A stretch of DNA of 64,000 bases from Mucilaginibacter sp. (lineage in GTDB: Bacteria; Bacteroidota; Bacteroidia; Sphingobacteriales; Sphingobacteriaceae). Made by a program: the position numbers and the translations under genes. The notes beneath the pieces were generated by a model. The model saw only the letters and a list, made by a program, of their open reading frames with translations. It was not told the origin of the DNA and did no database searches. The stretch spans positions 232,487 to 296,486 of the forward strand of contig NZ_JANYGQ010000017.1 of NCBI RefSeq assembly GCF_025359345.1, written 5' to 3'. Of this stretch, positions 1 to 9,573 are shown in pieces; position 1 is the first letter of the stretch, and the number at the start of each line of letters is the position of its first letter.

Positions 1-288
1 AAAGCCCTGCCGCTTGGCAGCGAAACTGATTTGTACCGTTATGCCCGGAGCCTATCAGCTGAGAAGAAAGCAAAAGAAGCGTTTGCTGTTTACAAAATGA
101 ACTATGATAAACACCCGGATACCTTTTTCACAAACGCAGGTTTGGGCCGTGGTTACTCGGGCATTGGCGACTATAAAAAGGCGATAACCTATATAGAAAA
201 AGCACAGGCACAGGCGCCAGGCAAGCCCGCCAAAGACAATATGGGAAAACAAATTAAAACCCTGCAGGACGGCAAGGATATTAATTAA
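1..288 (+). CDS. TPR-containing protein, C-terminal fragment (5' truncated by window edge)
   Basis: Frame +1 is open from base 1; sequence resembles TPR repeats (AFAVYKMNYDKHPDTFFTNAGLGRGYSGIGDYKKAITYIEKA). Confidence 0.65.
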   Translation, partial: KALPLGSETDLYRYARSLSAEKKAKEAFAVYKMNYDKHPDTFFTNAGLGRGYSGIGDYKKAITYIEKAQAQAPGKPAKDNMGKQIKTLQDGKDIN

Positions 289-315
289 AACTGTTCATCT
301 ATCAATTATACCATA

Positions 316-1287
316 ATGCATTATTTACACTGGTTGGTAAAGGCGGTTGTGCTGGGCATAATCATCACCTGGTGCGCTGTTTTATCGGCCTTTAGCCAAA
401 ATATACAGGCTGATATTATTGATACCGCCGCCAATCCGCATTTATTTGCGGATGGCGTGGTTTCATCTCCCTATACCGAATGGGCCACTTCTTTTACACC
501 GGATGGCAAAACGGTTTACTTTTCGCGCGGCGCAGTTTATTGGACAATATGCTCGTCTAAGATGATAAACGGTGCCTGGGCAAGGCCAACGGTAGTAAAC
601 ATATCAGGCCGCTGGCGCGATACCGACCCTTTTATAACCCCTGATGGCAAACGAATGTTTTTTATTTCGAACCGCCCGCCCGAGGGCATGCCGCAAAATA
701 AACCGCAGCCTAATTTTCACGTTTGGTATGCGGAGCGTTTGGCCGGCGATGAGTGGGGCGTGCCGCACTACCTGGATACTGCCATCAATAGCAAAATGGC
801 CAGCAATTACGGCATATCGGTAAACCGGGCGGGCGACCTTTATTTTTGTTCGCGCGATAGGGAAGGCCATGCAGGGATGTCGAGCTATTGTGCTAAGTGG
901 TTAGGCGACCATTTCGACAAACCAAAACTGCTTGCCCTGCGCGACAAAGAAGAGGTACAGGACCCGTTCATAGCACCCGACGGGCGTTACATCTTATTTG
1001 AAAGCGGGCCGGATTTATACATCTGCTATAAAAATGGCGATGGCTGGTCGCCGGCCGAAAACCTGGGGCCAAAGGTCAATAATGGCGATTCCAATTCATC
1101 GCCATGCATATCGCCGGATGGAAAGATGCTGTACTATTCGAGTTCGCGTATCAGGGGTTTTTACAAACGAGACCCGATAAACCATGCGTTGAACTATAAT
1201 GAGCTCGAAAAAGAAATGAATAGCGATTTTAATAACCAGCCTAACATATTGATGGTGCCAGTTAATATAAAAAAGGCATCAGGCTAA
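316..1287 (+). CDS. Secreted PD40/TolB-like beta-propeller protein
   Basis: Signal peptide; repeated FTPDGKTVYFS, ITPDGKRMFFIS, IAPDGRYILFES, ISPDGKMLYYSSS motifs. Confidence 0.8.
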   Translation: MHYLHWLVKAVVLGIIITWCAVLSAFSQNIQADIIDTAANPHLFADGVVSSPYTEWATSFTPDGKTVYFSRGAVYWTICSSKMINGAWARPTVVNISGRWRDTDPFITPDGKRMFFISNRPPEGMPQNKPQPNFHVWYAERLAGDEWGVPHYLDTAINSKMASNYGISVNRAGDLYFCSRDREGHAGMSSYCAKWLGDHFDKPKLLALRDKEEVQDPFIAPDGRYILFESGPDLYICYKNGDGWSPAENLGPKVNNGDSNSSPCISPDGKMLYYSSSRIRGFYKRDPINHALNYNELEKEMNSDFNNQPNILMVPVNIKKASG

Positions 1288-1301
1288 AAAAGATAAAATT
1301 T

Positions 1302-2090
1302 ATGAAAAAGATTATTTACATCATTACACTTATAATATCCTTCGTTGCAAGCCAGGCCTATGGGCAGGTAGACACTATCCGACTTAAAGACAAACGCCTG
1401 CTTACTTCGTCTTTAAAGCCGGCATTAAACCAGTACCTGGTATATTTCCAGGCGCCGAAGGATAAAAAGAAGCTTGGCTTGTCGTTTTGGCTGCGCGACA
1501 TAAAAACTACCACCATTAACGGCGAAAAAGTTTTTACCATAAGCCAGCACTGGTATGGCAGCGACACCAATAGCTACCGCGTGGTTTATTCGATTAATAA
1601 ACAAGCTGATTTTGCACCGGTTTATCATTCAGAAACTTTGCAAAACAAAATAAATGCCTACAACTGGGGCCCTGATAAGATTACAGGCGCCGACACCGTG
1701 GCCAACAACACCAGGAAGGGGTTTGCGCTCGATTTTAAACTGCCAAACTTTAACTGGAATTTAGACATCGAGACGTTTGAAATGCTCCCGCTGGCAGCAG
1801 GCAAAACCTTCGCTATTAACTTTTATGATGCGGGGCTGAGTCCGCCGGAATGGGTGCTTTATAAGGTAATCGGCAGCGAAATAATATCAACCTTAAACAG
1901 CGAAAAAATTGATTGCTGGAAACTGTTTACCGAAGGCGAATACAAAGGCAACAAATACTCAGAAACCTATTGGATCAGCAAAAAAGACCACGAGTTTTTA
2001 AAGGAACAGGACAGCTTTAATGGAGGCTACCGGTATAAAATAAAAATGATAGGCGCCTCGCCCGACCTGGTGCAGGTGTTTTCGAAATAA
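1302..2090 (+). CDS. Secreted hypothetical protein (DUF3108-like)
   Basis: Signal peptide MKKIIYIITLIISFVASQAYGQ; full-length ORF downstream of the PD40 gene. Confidence 0.6.
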   Translation: MKKIIYIITLIISFVASQAYGQVDTIRLKDKRLLTSSLKPALNQYLVYFQAPKDKKKLGLSFWLRDIKTTTINGEKVFTISQHWYGSDTNSYRVVYSINKQADFAPVYHSETLQNKINAYNWGPDKITGADTVANNTRKGFALDFKLPNFNWNLDIETFEMLPLAAGKTFAINFYDAGLSPPEWVLYKVIGSEIISTLNSEKIDCWKLFTEGEYKGNKYSETYWISKKDHEFLKEQDSFNGGYRYKIKMIGASPDLVQVFSK

Positions 2091-2114
2091 AAACCAATAA
2101 TCAACCAATTGTAC

Positions 2115-2150
2115 CAGCCTGTCGCAGATAATGCGGCCGGCTGTTTTTTT
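2115..2150 (+). terminator. Intrinsic terminator after 1302..2090
   Basis: Near-palindrome cagcctgtcgc-agataat-gcggccggctg followed by tttttttt. Confidence 0.7.
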
Positions 2151-2245
2151 TATATCTTTATTAAAATTAAAAGGGACGACCTAAACATTGCTTCAATTCC
2201 CGGTTGCGAACATTGCCGAACTATAAACTTTAAAAGCGTTGTACT

Positions 2246-3007
2246 ATGGATATGATTAAGGATTTGAGGCTGGCTGTTTTAATTGATGCAGACAATGTGC
2301 CGTATGCCAACGTGAAGCAGATGTTTGAAGAGATTGCCAAATACGGTACGCCAACTTTTAAAAGGATTTATGCCGACTGGACAAAGCCAACGGTTTCCGG
2401 CTGGAAAACGGTACTGCTTGAAAATGCCATAACACCTATACAACAATACAGTTACTCAACCGGCAAAAATTCAAGCGATAGCGCCATGATTATTGATGCC
2501 ATGGATATTTTATATTCGGGCAAGGTGGATGGTTTTTGCATTGTATCAAGCGATAGCGACTTTACCCGGCTGGCCATACGCTTGCGCGAAGCCGGGATGA
2601 AGGTAATAGGGATAGGCGAAAAGAAAACCCTTATCCCCTTTATTACGGCCTGCGACAAGTTTATTTATATAGAGATTTTAAAAGCTGAGGAAGCCGCGCC
2701 TGAGGAGGGCCGGAAAGTCAGGTCGGGTAAAAAGCGGTCGTTGCCTAAGGCGGCGCCGATAGATAAAGTTGACCATGAGCTGGTAAAGCTTGTGAAAGAC
2801 AGCATAAGCGACCTGGGCGACGAAAATGGATGGGCTTACCTTGGTAACCTGGGCACTCAGATATTGAAAAAGAAGCCCGACTTCGATTCCCGGAATTACG
2901 GTTATCCGAAAATGCTGCCGTTGATAAAGAGTTTAAATAAATTTGAGTTTGATGAACGGGAATCGGGCAAGGGGAATATAAAACACGTATATGTTAAAAT
3001 AAAGTGA
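2246..3007 (+). CDS. NYN-domain (PIN-like) putative RNase with C-terminal OST-HTH/LOTUS-like domain
   Basis: LAVLIDADNVPYANVKQMFEEIAKYGTPTFKRIYADW, SSDSAMIIDAMDILYSGKVDGFCIVSSDSDFTRLAIRLREAGMKVIGIG. Confidence 0.85.
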   Translation: MDMIKDLRLAVLIDADNVPYANVKQMFEEIAKYGTPTFKRIYADWTKPTVSGWKTVLLENAITPIQQYSYSTGKNSSDSAMIIDAMDILYSGKVDGFCIVSSDSDFTRLAIRLREAGMKVIGIGEKKTLIPFITACDKFIYIEILKAEEAAPEEGRKVRSGKKRSLPKAAPIDKVDHELVKLVKDSISDLGDENGWAYLGNLGTQILKKKPDFDSRNYGYPKMLPLIKSLNKFEFDERESGKGNIKHVYVKIK

Positions 3008-5856
3008 CCTTAATAACCTTATCATTTCGGCAATTAAAATTTGGCGCAGGCTGCCTCCTGTTTTTGTTATGGGTTAAACCCGTATGGGCACAGGTTGTCA
3101 CTAAAACAGATATGGTTAAGCTTACTGCTGCAGCAGATTCATTCAGGAACCGGAGTGCAGTGGAAAAGCTTCATTGCCAGTTTGATAAACCTTATTATGC
3201 CGTGGGTGACACCATTTGGTTTAAGGCCTACCTGCTTAACGCCGCTTACCTTACGCCCTCAGTAAAAAGCGGAATCATGTACGTGGAACTCGTTAATGAC
3301 AGCAATAAGGTGGTGCAACGGCAGATGCTGCCGGTGGCCAACGGATTAAGTTGGGGAAACATAGGGCTTGATCCCAAAACGGTGGTTGAAGGCGGCTATA
3401 CCTTCAGGGCATATACCAACTGGATGCGCAACTTTGGGGAAACCTATGTTTTTAAACAGAGAATCTATATCGCAAGCCCATCGGCAAATAATTGGCTGGT
3501 AAATACCCGTTTTAGTTTAACCAGGGAGGGTGGTATAGAAAAAGGAAAACTTAAACTGCAATTTAACCAGTTTAATAGCCGACCGGCGATTTTAAAAGAT
3601 TTGGAATTAAATGTACTTGATGGCCCAAAAACCTGGTATAAAAGCAAAGTGCAAACCAAGCTTGACGGAACTGTTGATGTTGATTTTACCCTTAAATCGC
3701 CGGTAAAAAAGCTGGCGTTAATAGCACAGGAAACCGGGACCGCTGATGATACTCACAAATTAATTATTCCTGTAAATATAAGCCGCCCCGAAAATATCGA
3801 CCTACAGTTTATGCCCGAAGGTGGTGCGCTGGTAGCTGGTTTGCCCGCGCACGTAGGCTTTAAAGCAATTGGCGAAGATGGTAAAGCCGTGAATGTTGAA
3901 GGTGCTGTTTATGACAGCCATCAACAGCAGATAGCTCAATTTAAAACGGTTCATAAAGGTATGGGGGCGTTTGATATGATGCCGGCCGCCGGCGAAGTTT
4001 ATATCGCGAAAGTAACGTTGCAAAATGGGGTGGTAAAAACATACAGCTTGCCTGTTGTGCAAAACTCTGGAACGACACTAAAAATAACGCAATCTGTGGC
4101 AGCAGATTCGTTGGTGGTGACCATTGCTGGTGCGCAAGTTAACGGCAGTTATTATTTGATCGGCCAGGCCAACGGCGTGGTTTGTTACGGAGCTATTGTA
4201 AACCTGGAGGGTATCCCGGTAAAAAGTAAAATACCCACGGCCGGTTTCCCTACCGGTATCGCGCGCTTTACTTTGCTTAATGCAGCCCGCCAACCGCTTA
4301 ACGAACGGATGATTTTCATAAATCATAATGATTTTTTGCGAATAGATGCAAAGCCGGACAAGCCTGGCTACGGCGCGCGGGATAGTATTGGTATGCAAAT
4401 AAACATCACCGATAAGAATGGCCAACCGGTACAGGGAAGCTTTTCGATGGCGGTAACTGACGACTCGCAGGTTAAAATAGACAGTGCGGGTACCACCAGC
4501 ATAATAAGCAATCTTTTGCTCACATCCGATTTAAAAGGTACAGTTGAAGAGCCGGGTTATTATTTTCGGCAAGATGCCGATGGTAGCATACAACAGCAGC
4601 TGGATAACCTGTTATTAACCCAGGGTTGGGTGGGTTATAATTGGAGCAATATACTTGCCATGGCAAGGCAACCGGTATTTAATGCTGAAAAAGAATTTAT
4701 AATAAATGGGCAGGTAACAAATGTGTTTAACAAGCCGGTAGTAAACTCGCATGTGTTGCTATTTTCAAAAAAGCCGCCTTTATTAATGGATTCTGTAACC
4801 AACAAAGGAGGCAGTTTCAGCTTCCGTAATATTATCCCATTGGACACGCCTTATTATATGTTACAAGCCCGGAACAAACGGGGCAAAAGTTTTAACATTG
4901 ATTTAAAGGTTGATGAATTTAAGCCGCCTTTGTTTGCCATGGTTTCGGAAACCGCAACCCCATGGTATGTAAACAGCGATACCATTACCATGAATTACAT
5001 AAAGGGGAGCATTGCAAATAAAACGGCGAAAGACAACTACCAGGGTAGCGGCCATATTTTGAAGGAGGTAAAAATTACTGCGAAAAAATTTATTAAGGAT
5101 TCACAAAACCTTAATGGGCCGGGCAATGCGGATGTAGTGATAGATGAAAAAGAATTGGAAAAGGCCGGCAAGAAGACATTTTTGGATTTGCTGAAGGAAA
5201 GGGTGGAGGGGTTTCATGAGGGTGCCTTTTTGTTGATGGGCTCCCACAAAAGGGCTGAACATGACAACATGCTGTTTAACTTTGTAACTGACTTAAACAG
5301 GGGCAGCGACCCTATCTGGTATTTTATACATGACAGGGCGATAAAGTTGATTATAGATGGAGTACCACTTTCAAAAGTGTACGCAATAACCGGATTTAGG
5401 GATATTAATGATTATTTAACCACTCATTCGGCTGAGGATGTGAAAGGCATAGAGGTTAATATAACTTCAAAATACACCATGAAATATATCCCAATGGATG
5501 CCCCTGCCGATTTAAGTATGGCCGACGTAGCCTTTGTTGAAATTACGACCCGGGCAGGAAGCGGACCTGTAATGCCTTACACCCCCGGCACCTATTTATA
5601 CAAACCTATGCCATTTAGCTTGCCAAAGCAGTTTTATCAGCCAAAATATACAGTGAAAAATAAGGACACAGCCGCTAAAGACCTGCGGTCGACCATAGCC
5701 TGGTACCCTAACATAATCACTGATAAAGATGGAAAGGCTTCTGTTTCATTCTATTCATCGGACAGGGCGGGAACGTACACTTTGATTTTAGAAGGTACAG
5801 ACATTAATGGGAACCTGGGTAGCTACCGGCGAAAAATAATCCTGTCAAAAAGATAG
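3004..5856 (+). CDS. Large exported protein with alpha-2-macroglobulin MG2-like N-terminus and TonB plug-like region
   Basis: Signal peptide; HCQFDKPYYAVGDTIWFKAYLLNA (MG2-like); VKITAKKF...LIIDGVPLS...DVKGIEV plug-like segment; GTG start overlaps upstream stop (GTGA). Confidence 0.75.
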   Translation: MTLITLSFRQLKFGAGCLLFLLWVKPVWAQVVTKTDMVKLTAAADSFRNRSAVEKLHCQFDKPYYAVGDTIWFKAYLLNAAYLTPSVKSGIMYVELVNDSNKVVQRQMLPVANGLSWGNIGLDPKTVVEGGYTFRAYTNWMRNFGETYVFKQRIYIASPSANNWLVNTRFSLTREGGIEKGKLKLQFNQFNSRPAILKDLELNVLDGPKTWYKSKVQTKLDGTVDVDFTLKSPVKKLALIAQETGTADDTHKLIIPVNISRPENIDLQFMPEGGALVAGLPAHVGFKAIGEDGKAVNVEGAVYDSHQQQIAQFKTVHKGMGAFDMMPAAGEVYIAKVTLQNGVVKTYSLPVVQNSGTTLKITQSVAADSLVVTIAGAQVNGSYYLIGQANGVVCYGAIVNLEGIPVKSKIPTAGFPTGIARFTLLNAARQPLNERMIFINHNDFLRIDAKPDKPGYGARDSIGMQINITDKNGQPVQGSFSMAVTDDSQVKIDSAGTTSIISNLLLTSDLKGTVEEPGYYFRQDADGSIQQQLDNLLLTQGWVGYNWSNILAMARQPVFNAEKEFIINGQVTNVFNKPVVNSHVLLFSKKPPLLMDSVTNKGGSFSFRNIIPLDTPYYMLQARNKRGKSFNIDLKVDEFKPPLFAMVSETATPWYVNSDTITMNYIKGSIANKTAKDNYQGSGHILKEVKITAKKFIKDSQNLNGPGNADVVIDEKELEKAGKKTFLDLLKERVEGFHEGAFLLMGSHKRAEHDNMLFNFVTDLNRGSDPIWYFIHDRAIKLIIDGVPLSKVYAITGFRDINDYLTTHSAEDVKGIEVNITSKYTMKYIPMDAPADLSMADVAFVEITTRAGSGPVMPYTPGTYLYKPMPFSLPKQFYQPKYTVKNKDTAAKDLRSTIAWYPNIITDKDGKASVSFYSSDRAGTYTLILEGTDINGNLGSYRRKIILSKR

Positions 5857-5864
5857 TACGGACT

Positions 5865-6527
5865 TTAAACCGTCAGGATTTTTTGAGCAGCGTCGTCATC
5901 TAAAAACCTGCGCGTTAAACGGTAACAGATATAAACAATACCCGGTGAAGCTAAAATATCGATAGTGTAATGGATATGTTGCACCACTAATAAACCAGCA
6001 ACAATTATAGTAGCAAAAAAACCAATTATTTTATCGTTACGTTTTTGAAGGCACAAAAATATTAACGTAAGTGTAGCTATGTGGCCCGAAAAAAAGAGAT
6101 CCTTGGTGATGAGCGCCTGCCCATAAAAAACGCCTGTAAGAGGATCTGTAAGCGGAATTAATCCAATCGGGTGTTCAAGGGGCACTATACTTATGGCAAT
6201 AAAACGAGCGATGGTTATCGGGATGAGCGCCCAGCAATAAATTATGTAAATTTGTGGCTTGTGAGCCGCCCTTATCATAGTTAATAATACCATGCCCCAT
6301 ATAATCGCGAAAATTGCAACTGATACGTTGTGCGGAGGTACCGCTGCTAAAACAGGGTCGTTAATAAGCGTACCTTGTCTTTTCTCGATATGTCCGAAAA
6401 ACAATGGCATAGTAAAAACTACCGACAGCATAATAACCGTGCCGACAATAATCTGCCTGCGTTTTAGGGTTTGTTTCCAGGTGTTACTCCAAACGTTTTT
6501 TATTGCCGTTACTGACATAGGGGGCAC
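5865..6527 (-). CDS. PAP2-superfamily/sphingomyelin synthase-like membrane protein
   Basis: Multiple TM segments; FFSGHIATLTLIFLCL and HIHYTIDILASP resemble PAP2_C active-site motifs. Confidence 0.7.
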   Translation of the reverse strand: MPPMSVTAIKNVWSNTWKQTLKRRQIIVGTVIMLSVVFTMPLFFGHIEKRQGTLINDPVLAAVPPHNVSVAIFAIIWGMVLLTMIRAAHKPQIYIIYCWALIPITIARFIAISIVPLEHPIGLIPLTDPLTGVFYGQALITKDLFFSGHIATLTLIFLCLQKRNDKIIGFFATIIVAGLLVVQHIHYTIDILASPGIVYICYRLTRRFLDDDAAQKILTV

Positions 6528-6649
6528 ATAGCTTAAATTAGCGTTGGCAAAAGTAGTAATTGCTAAACTATTTGAAAACCTTAAAATAATATTAAATTAA
6601 CATGACTAATTTTTAATAAAAACAGATGCAATGGCGTTGCATTTATGTT

Positions 6650-6657
6650 TATATTTG
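6650..6657 (+). promoter_or_regulatory. Bacteroidota -7 box TATATTTG, immediately 5' of merC-like gene
   Basis: Matches TAnnTTTG and lies only 4 bp before ATG at 6662. Confidence 0.5.
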
Positions 6658-6661
6658 CAAC

Positions 6662-7090
6662 ATGAAACACCCACGGCATTCTTCAAGGCTTGATAATGTA
6701 GGCATGACAGCGTCTATATTATGTGCTGTGCATTGCGCCCTGGTGCCTTTATTAATAACCAGTTTGCCACTGTTTGGCCTGGGTTTTTTAGCCAATCCCT
6801 GGTTTGAGTGGGGCATGATAACCCTTGCTGTTTTTGTTGGTTTTTACGCCATTGGCATTTCGTACTTTCGCTCGCACCACCGTATTTTGCCGGCTGTTTT
6901 ACTATTGGGTGGTTTCCTGCTGATAATTATCGGGCACGTTTATGTTAAAAGCTGGCGTGAGGCCATTATTGTGCCGTTTGGAGGATTGCTTATTGCCACA
7001 GCCCATTTTTTTAACTATAAGTACACTTCCATTTGCCGGGCCGACAATACCCTGTTTCATATGAAGCACAGTCACCCGCATAGCCATTAG
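6662..7090 (+). CDS. MerC-domain protein (heavy-metal transport-like)
   Basis: ATG at 6662: MKHPRHSSRLDNVGMTASILCAVHCALVPLLITSLPLFGLGF; four TM segments; His-rich C-terminus. Confidence 0.8.
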   Translation: MKHPRHSSRLDNVGMTASILCAVHCALVPLLITSLPLFGLGFLANPWFEWGMITLAVFVGFYAIGISYFRSHHRILPAVLLLGGFLLIIIGHVYVKSWREAIIVPFGGLLIATAHFFNYKYTSICRADNTLFHMKHSHPHSH

Positions 7091-7106
7091 TTTTAAGTTT
7101 GAGGTT

Positions 7107-7165
7107 TTAAGTCGAAAGTCTTAAGCCGGATTGCTGTCGTTTTTTACTTAAGACTTTCGACTTAA
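7107..7165. repeat. Perfect 19-bp inverted repeat (ttaagtcgaaagtcttaag / cttaagactttcgacttaa)
   Basis: Arms 7107-7125 and 7147-7165 are exact reverse complements. Confidence 0.9.
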
Positions 7166-7266
7166 GACTATTGACTCATCCCTAATTCAAATACACATCT
7201 ATACTTTTTGCCGATGTGTGTGTTATTCTTTTTAACTTTGCGTTTGTAAAATTTTAAATAGTTCAA

Positions 7267-7704
7267 ATGACTTCTCTAGAAAAAGAACTTTTTGAAGAGT
7301 TGCTGGATAAGCATCATCTTAAAAAAACCGCGCCGCGCCTTAAGGTACTGTCTTTACTGTCTAAAAAGGAAGTAGCAACCTCGCAGCCCGACCTCGAAAG
7401 CGTTTTGAATGATGTTGACCGGGTTACTCTTTACCGTATTCTGATTGCATTTGAAGAAAAAGGCATTATACACAAAGTGTTTGATCTGGACGGCACGGCC
7501 AACTACGCCATGTGTTCGCCGGTATGTGGTGATGAACACCACCACCATGATGAACACCTACATTTTAACTGTACCGTTTGCAAAAGTGTTTATTGTTTGG
7601 ACGACCTTCACCTGCCGGAGATAAAATTGCCAAAAGGCTTTAAAGTGGATGGCTTTACCTTATATGCAGCGGGCTTGTGCCCTAAATGCAATAAACCGGC
7701 ATAA
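7267..7704 (+). CDS. Fur-family metalloregulator (Fur/Zur/PerR-like)
   Basis: KTAPRLKVLSLLSKKEVATSQPDLESVLNDVDRVTLYRIL; HHHHDEHLHFNCTVCKSVYCL metal site; C-terminal CPKC. Confidence 0.9.
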   Translation: MTSLEKELFEELLDKHHLKKTAPRLKVLSLLSKKEVATSQPDLESVLNDVDRVTLYRILIAFEEKGIIHKVFDLDGTANYAMCSPVCGDEHHHHDEHLHFNCTVCKSVYCLDDLHLPEIKLPKGFKVDGFTLYAAGLCPKCNKPA

Positions 7705-7751
7705 TTTGAATAGGTTGAAACAATTTATTTAATTATGCACTTATCTATCTG

Positions 7752-8579
7752 ATGACAAAATACGCCCGAAGCCTAAGAGTATTTACCCTTACTGTTTCCA
7801 TGTTTTTATTTTTGATAATAACATCATTTAGTGGGGGCGATGATGATGGGCCTCAATCGTTTCATTTTAAAACTGTTGTAGTTGATGCTGGTCATGGCGG
7901 CAAAGACCCGGGTGCACACGGTTCCTATTCGTCCGAGAAGAATGTAACCCTCGCGATAGCAAAAAAACTGGAGCGCCTGCTTAAAGATAATATGCCGGAG
8001 GTAAACGTGGTGATGACCCGCTCGACCGATAGGTTTGTGGAACTGAATAAACGCGCTAACATTGCTAACCAAATAAATGCTAACTTATTTGTTTCTATCC
8101 ATTGCAATTCATCGCCAGAAGGGACAGCAAAAATTGCTCACAAGGAAAAGGGCGTGATGATGCTGGTTTACGGTTTTCACCGCAAGGAAGAACAGATTGA
8201 AGCCCTACGCGAAAATGCTTCAATCTATATCGAAAAAGACTATCAAAAAAACTATGCCGGGTATAATGAAAAGGACCCTACATCGATGATTGTGTTAAAT
8301 ACTTTTATGCAAAAGTACCGCAAGCAAAGTATTTTGTTCGGCGAACTTTTGGATGAACAGTTTAAAGGAAACGATGGTCGCCGTAGCCGTGGGGTTAAGG
8401 AGCAGGGTGTTTTGGTTCTTGCCCATAGCGCAATGCCAGCCGTATTGGTTGAAACCGGTTACATAAATAACAATACCGAAGAAAAATACCTCAACTCCGA
8501 GGACGGGCAAAACGCTATTGCCAACTCTATTTTCAGGGCCATTAAGGCTTACCGCAGGCAAATTAAGCCGGTTAAGTAA
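7752..8579 (+). CDS. N-acetylmuramoyl-L-alanine amidase (Amidase_3)
   Basis: VVVDAGHGGKDPGAHG, FVSIHCNSSP, VLVETGYINN motifs. Confidence 0.93.
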   Translation: MTKYARSLRVFTLTVSMFLFLIITSFSGGDDDGPQSFHFKTVVVDAGHGGKDPGAHGSYSSEKNVTLAIAKKLERLLKDNMPEVNVVMTRSTDRFVELNKRANIANQINANLFVSIHCNSSPEGTAKIAHKEKGVMMLVYGFHRKEEQIEALRENASIYIEKDYQKNYAGYNEKDPTSMIVLNTFMQKYRKQSILFGELLDEQFKGNDGRRSRGVKEQGVLVLAHSAMPAVLVETGYINNNTEEKYLNSEDGQNAIANSIFRAIKAYRRQIKPVK

Positions 8580-8658
8580 GCTCTGCGCAACAAACATTTT
8601 ACTTGTTTAGCTGTAGTTTTTTGTATTATTTGTAAGTGTACAAAAAACCAGCATCGCC

Positions 8659-9003
8659 ATGAAAAAATTAACACTTCTTTTTATCGTAACCATCGCATTT
8701 GCCGCAACAGCCTCAGCACAAAAAAGGTTTTCGGCAGACGATTTTGCCAAAAATATGGGAAAAACAGGAACCCTTTGCGATACTGTTTACTCGCTACGGG
8801 TAGTGAGCGATACGCTTGCGTTGTTAAATATGGGGGGCGTTTATCCCAATCAGAAGTACACAGTAGCCATAAAAGGCAATAAGGTAACGCTGGACTATAC
8901 CAACCTGAAAGGCAAACCACTTTGTGTAACCGGTGTGTTTTTAATGTACAAAAACAGGCCTGAGATAGAGGTTTCGGAGCCGGAGCAGATTAATGCGAAA
9001 TAG
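8659..9003 (+). CDS. Small secreted hypothetical protein
   Basis: Signal peptide MKKLTLLFIVTIAFAATASAQ. Confidence 0.6.
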   Translation: MKKLTLLFIVTIAFAATASAQKRFSADDFAKNMGKTGTLCDTVYSLRVVSDTLALLNMGGVYPNQKYTVAIKGNKVTLDYTNLKGKPLCVTGVFLMYKNRPEIEVSEPEQINAK

Positions 9004-9481
9004 ACCAATGCAGATTTTTCAGTTTCCAACGTCCGTCATTAAGCCCGGAAATGGCGGTAAAATAGCCGTGTGTATGTTGGGTCAAACCTTTGGTATCTGT
9101 AAGATCTTCGTTAAATCCGGCTGCGATAAATACTGCATCGTTTGCCAGGGCGACGGCCTTTACGTTGCTCCAAACTAATTTTATGCGCGGGATAATCTTA
9201 ACAAGGGTATCCAAAACAAATTTTCGTGCCGACGGGTAGCTGGCAAAAGCAATCTTACCGTCGGATGCCATGAAAAAGCCTGGACTATCGTCAAAGTAAT
9301 TTAGCCAGGCAGCGGGGCCTTTGGCTGAGATATCGTTTTCGATATTAACCATCAACTTAACCGCGCTATCCTTCACCATTGCGCTATCAGCGGGAGTTAA
9401 CTTAGCTATTTTTTGCCGGCATGCAAAAGCCATAGTCACAATCACTATAGACAGGCTATATTGTTTTGCAAGGCGCGTCAT
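8990..9481 (-). CDS. NTF2-like/SnoaL (DUF4440-like) lipoprotein
   Basis: Lipobox-like MAFACRQ; NTF2-like pattern; tail-to-tail 14-bp overlap with 8659..9003. Confidence 0.6.
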   Translation of the reverse strand: MTRLAKQYSLSIVIVTMAFACRQKIAKLTPADSAMVKDSAVKLMVNIENDISAKGPAAWLNYFDDSPGFFMASDGKIAFASYPSARKFVLDTLVKIIPRIKLVWSNVKAVALANDAVFIAAGFNEDLTDTKGLTQHTHGYFTAISGLNDGRWKLKNLHWSISH

Positions 9482-9573
9482 AAGTCCGGCTATCTTTGGT
9501 TTAATTGTAATCTAAGCTATACAAAAAAACAAAATAAATTACACATCAATTTTTAATAATTGATAAAGTGTAC

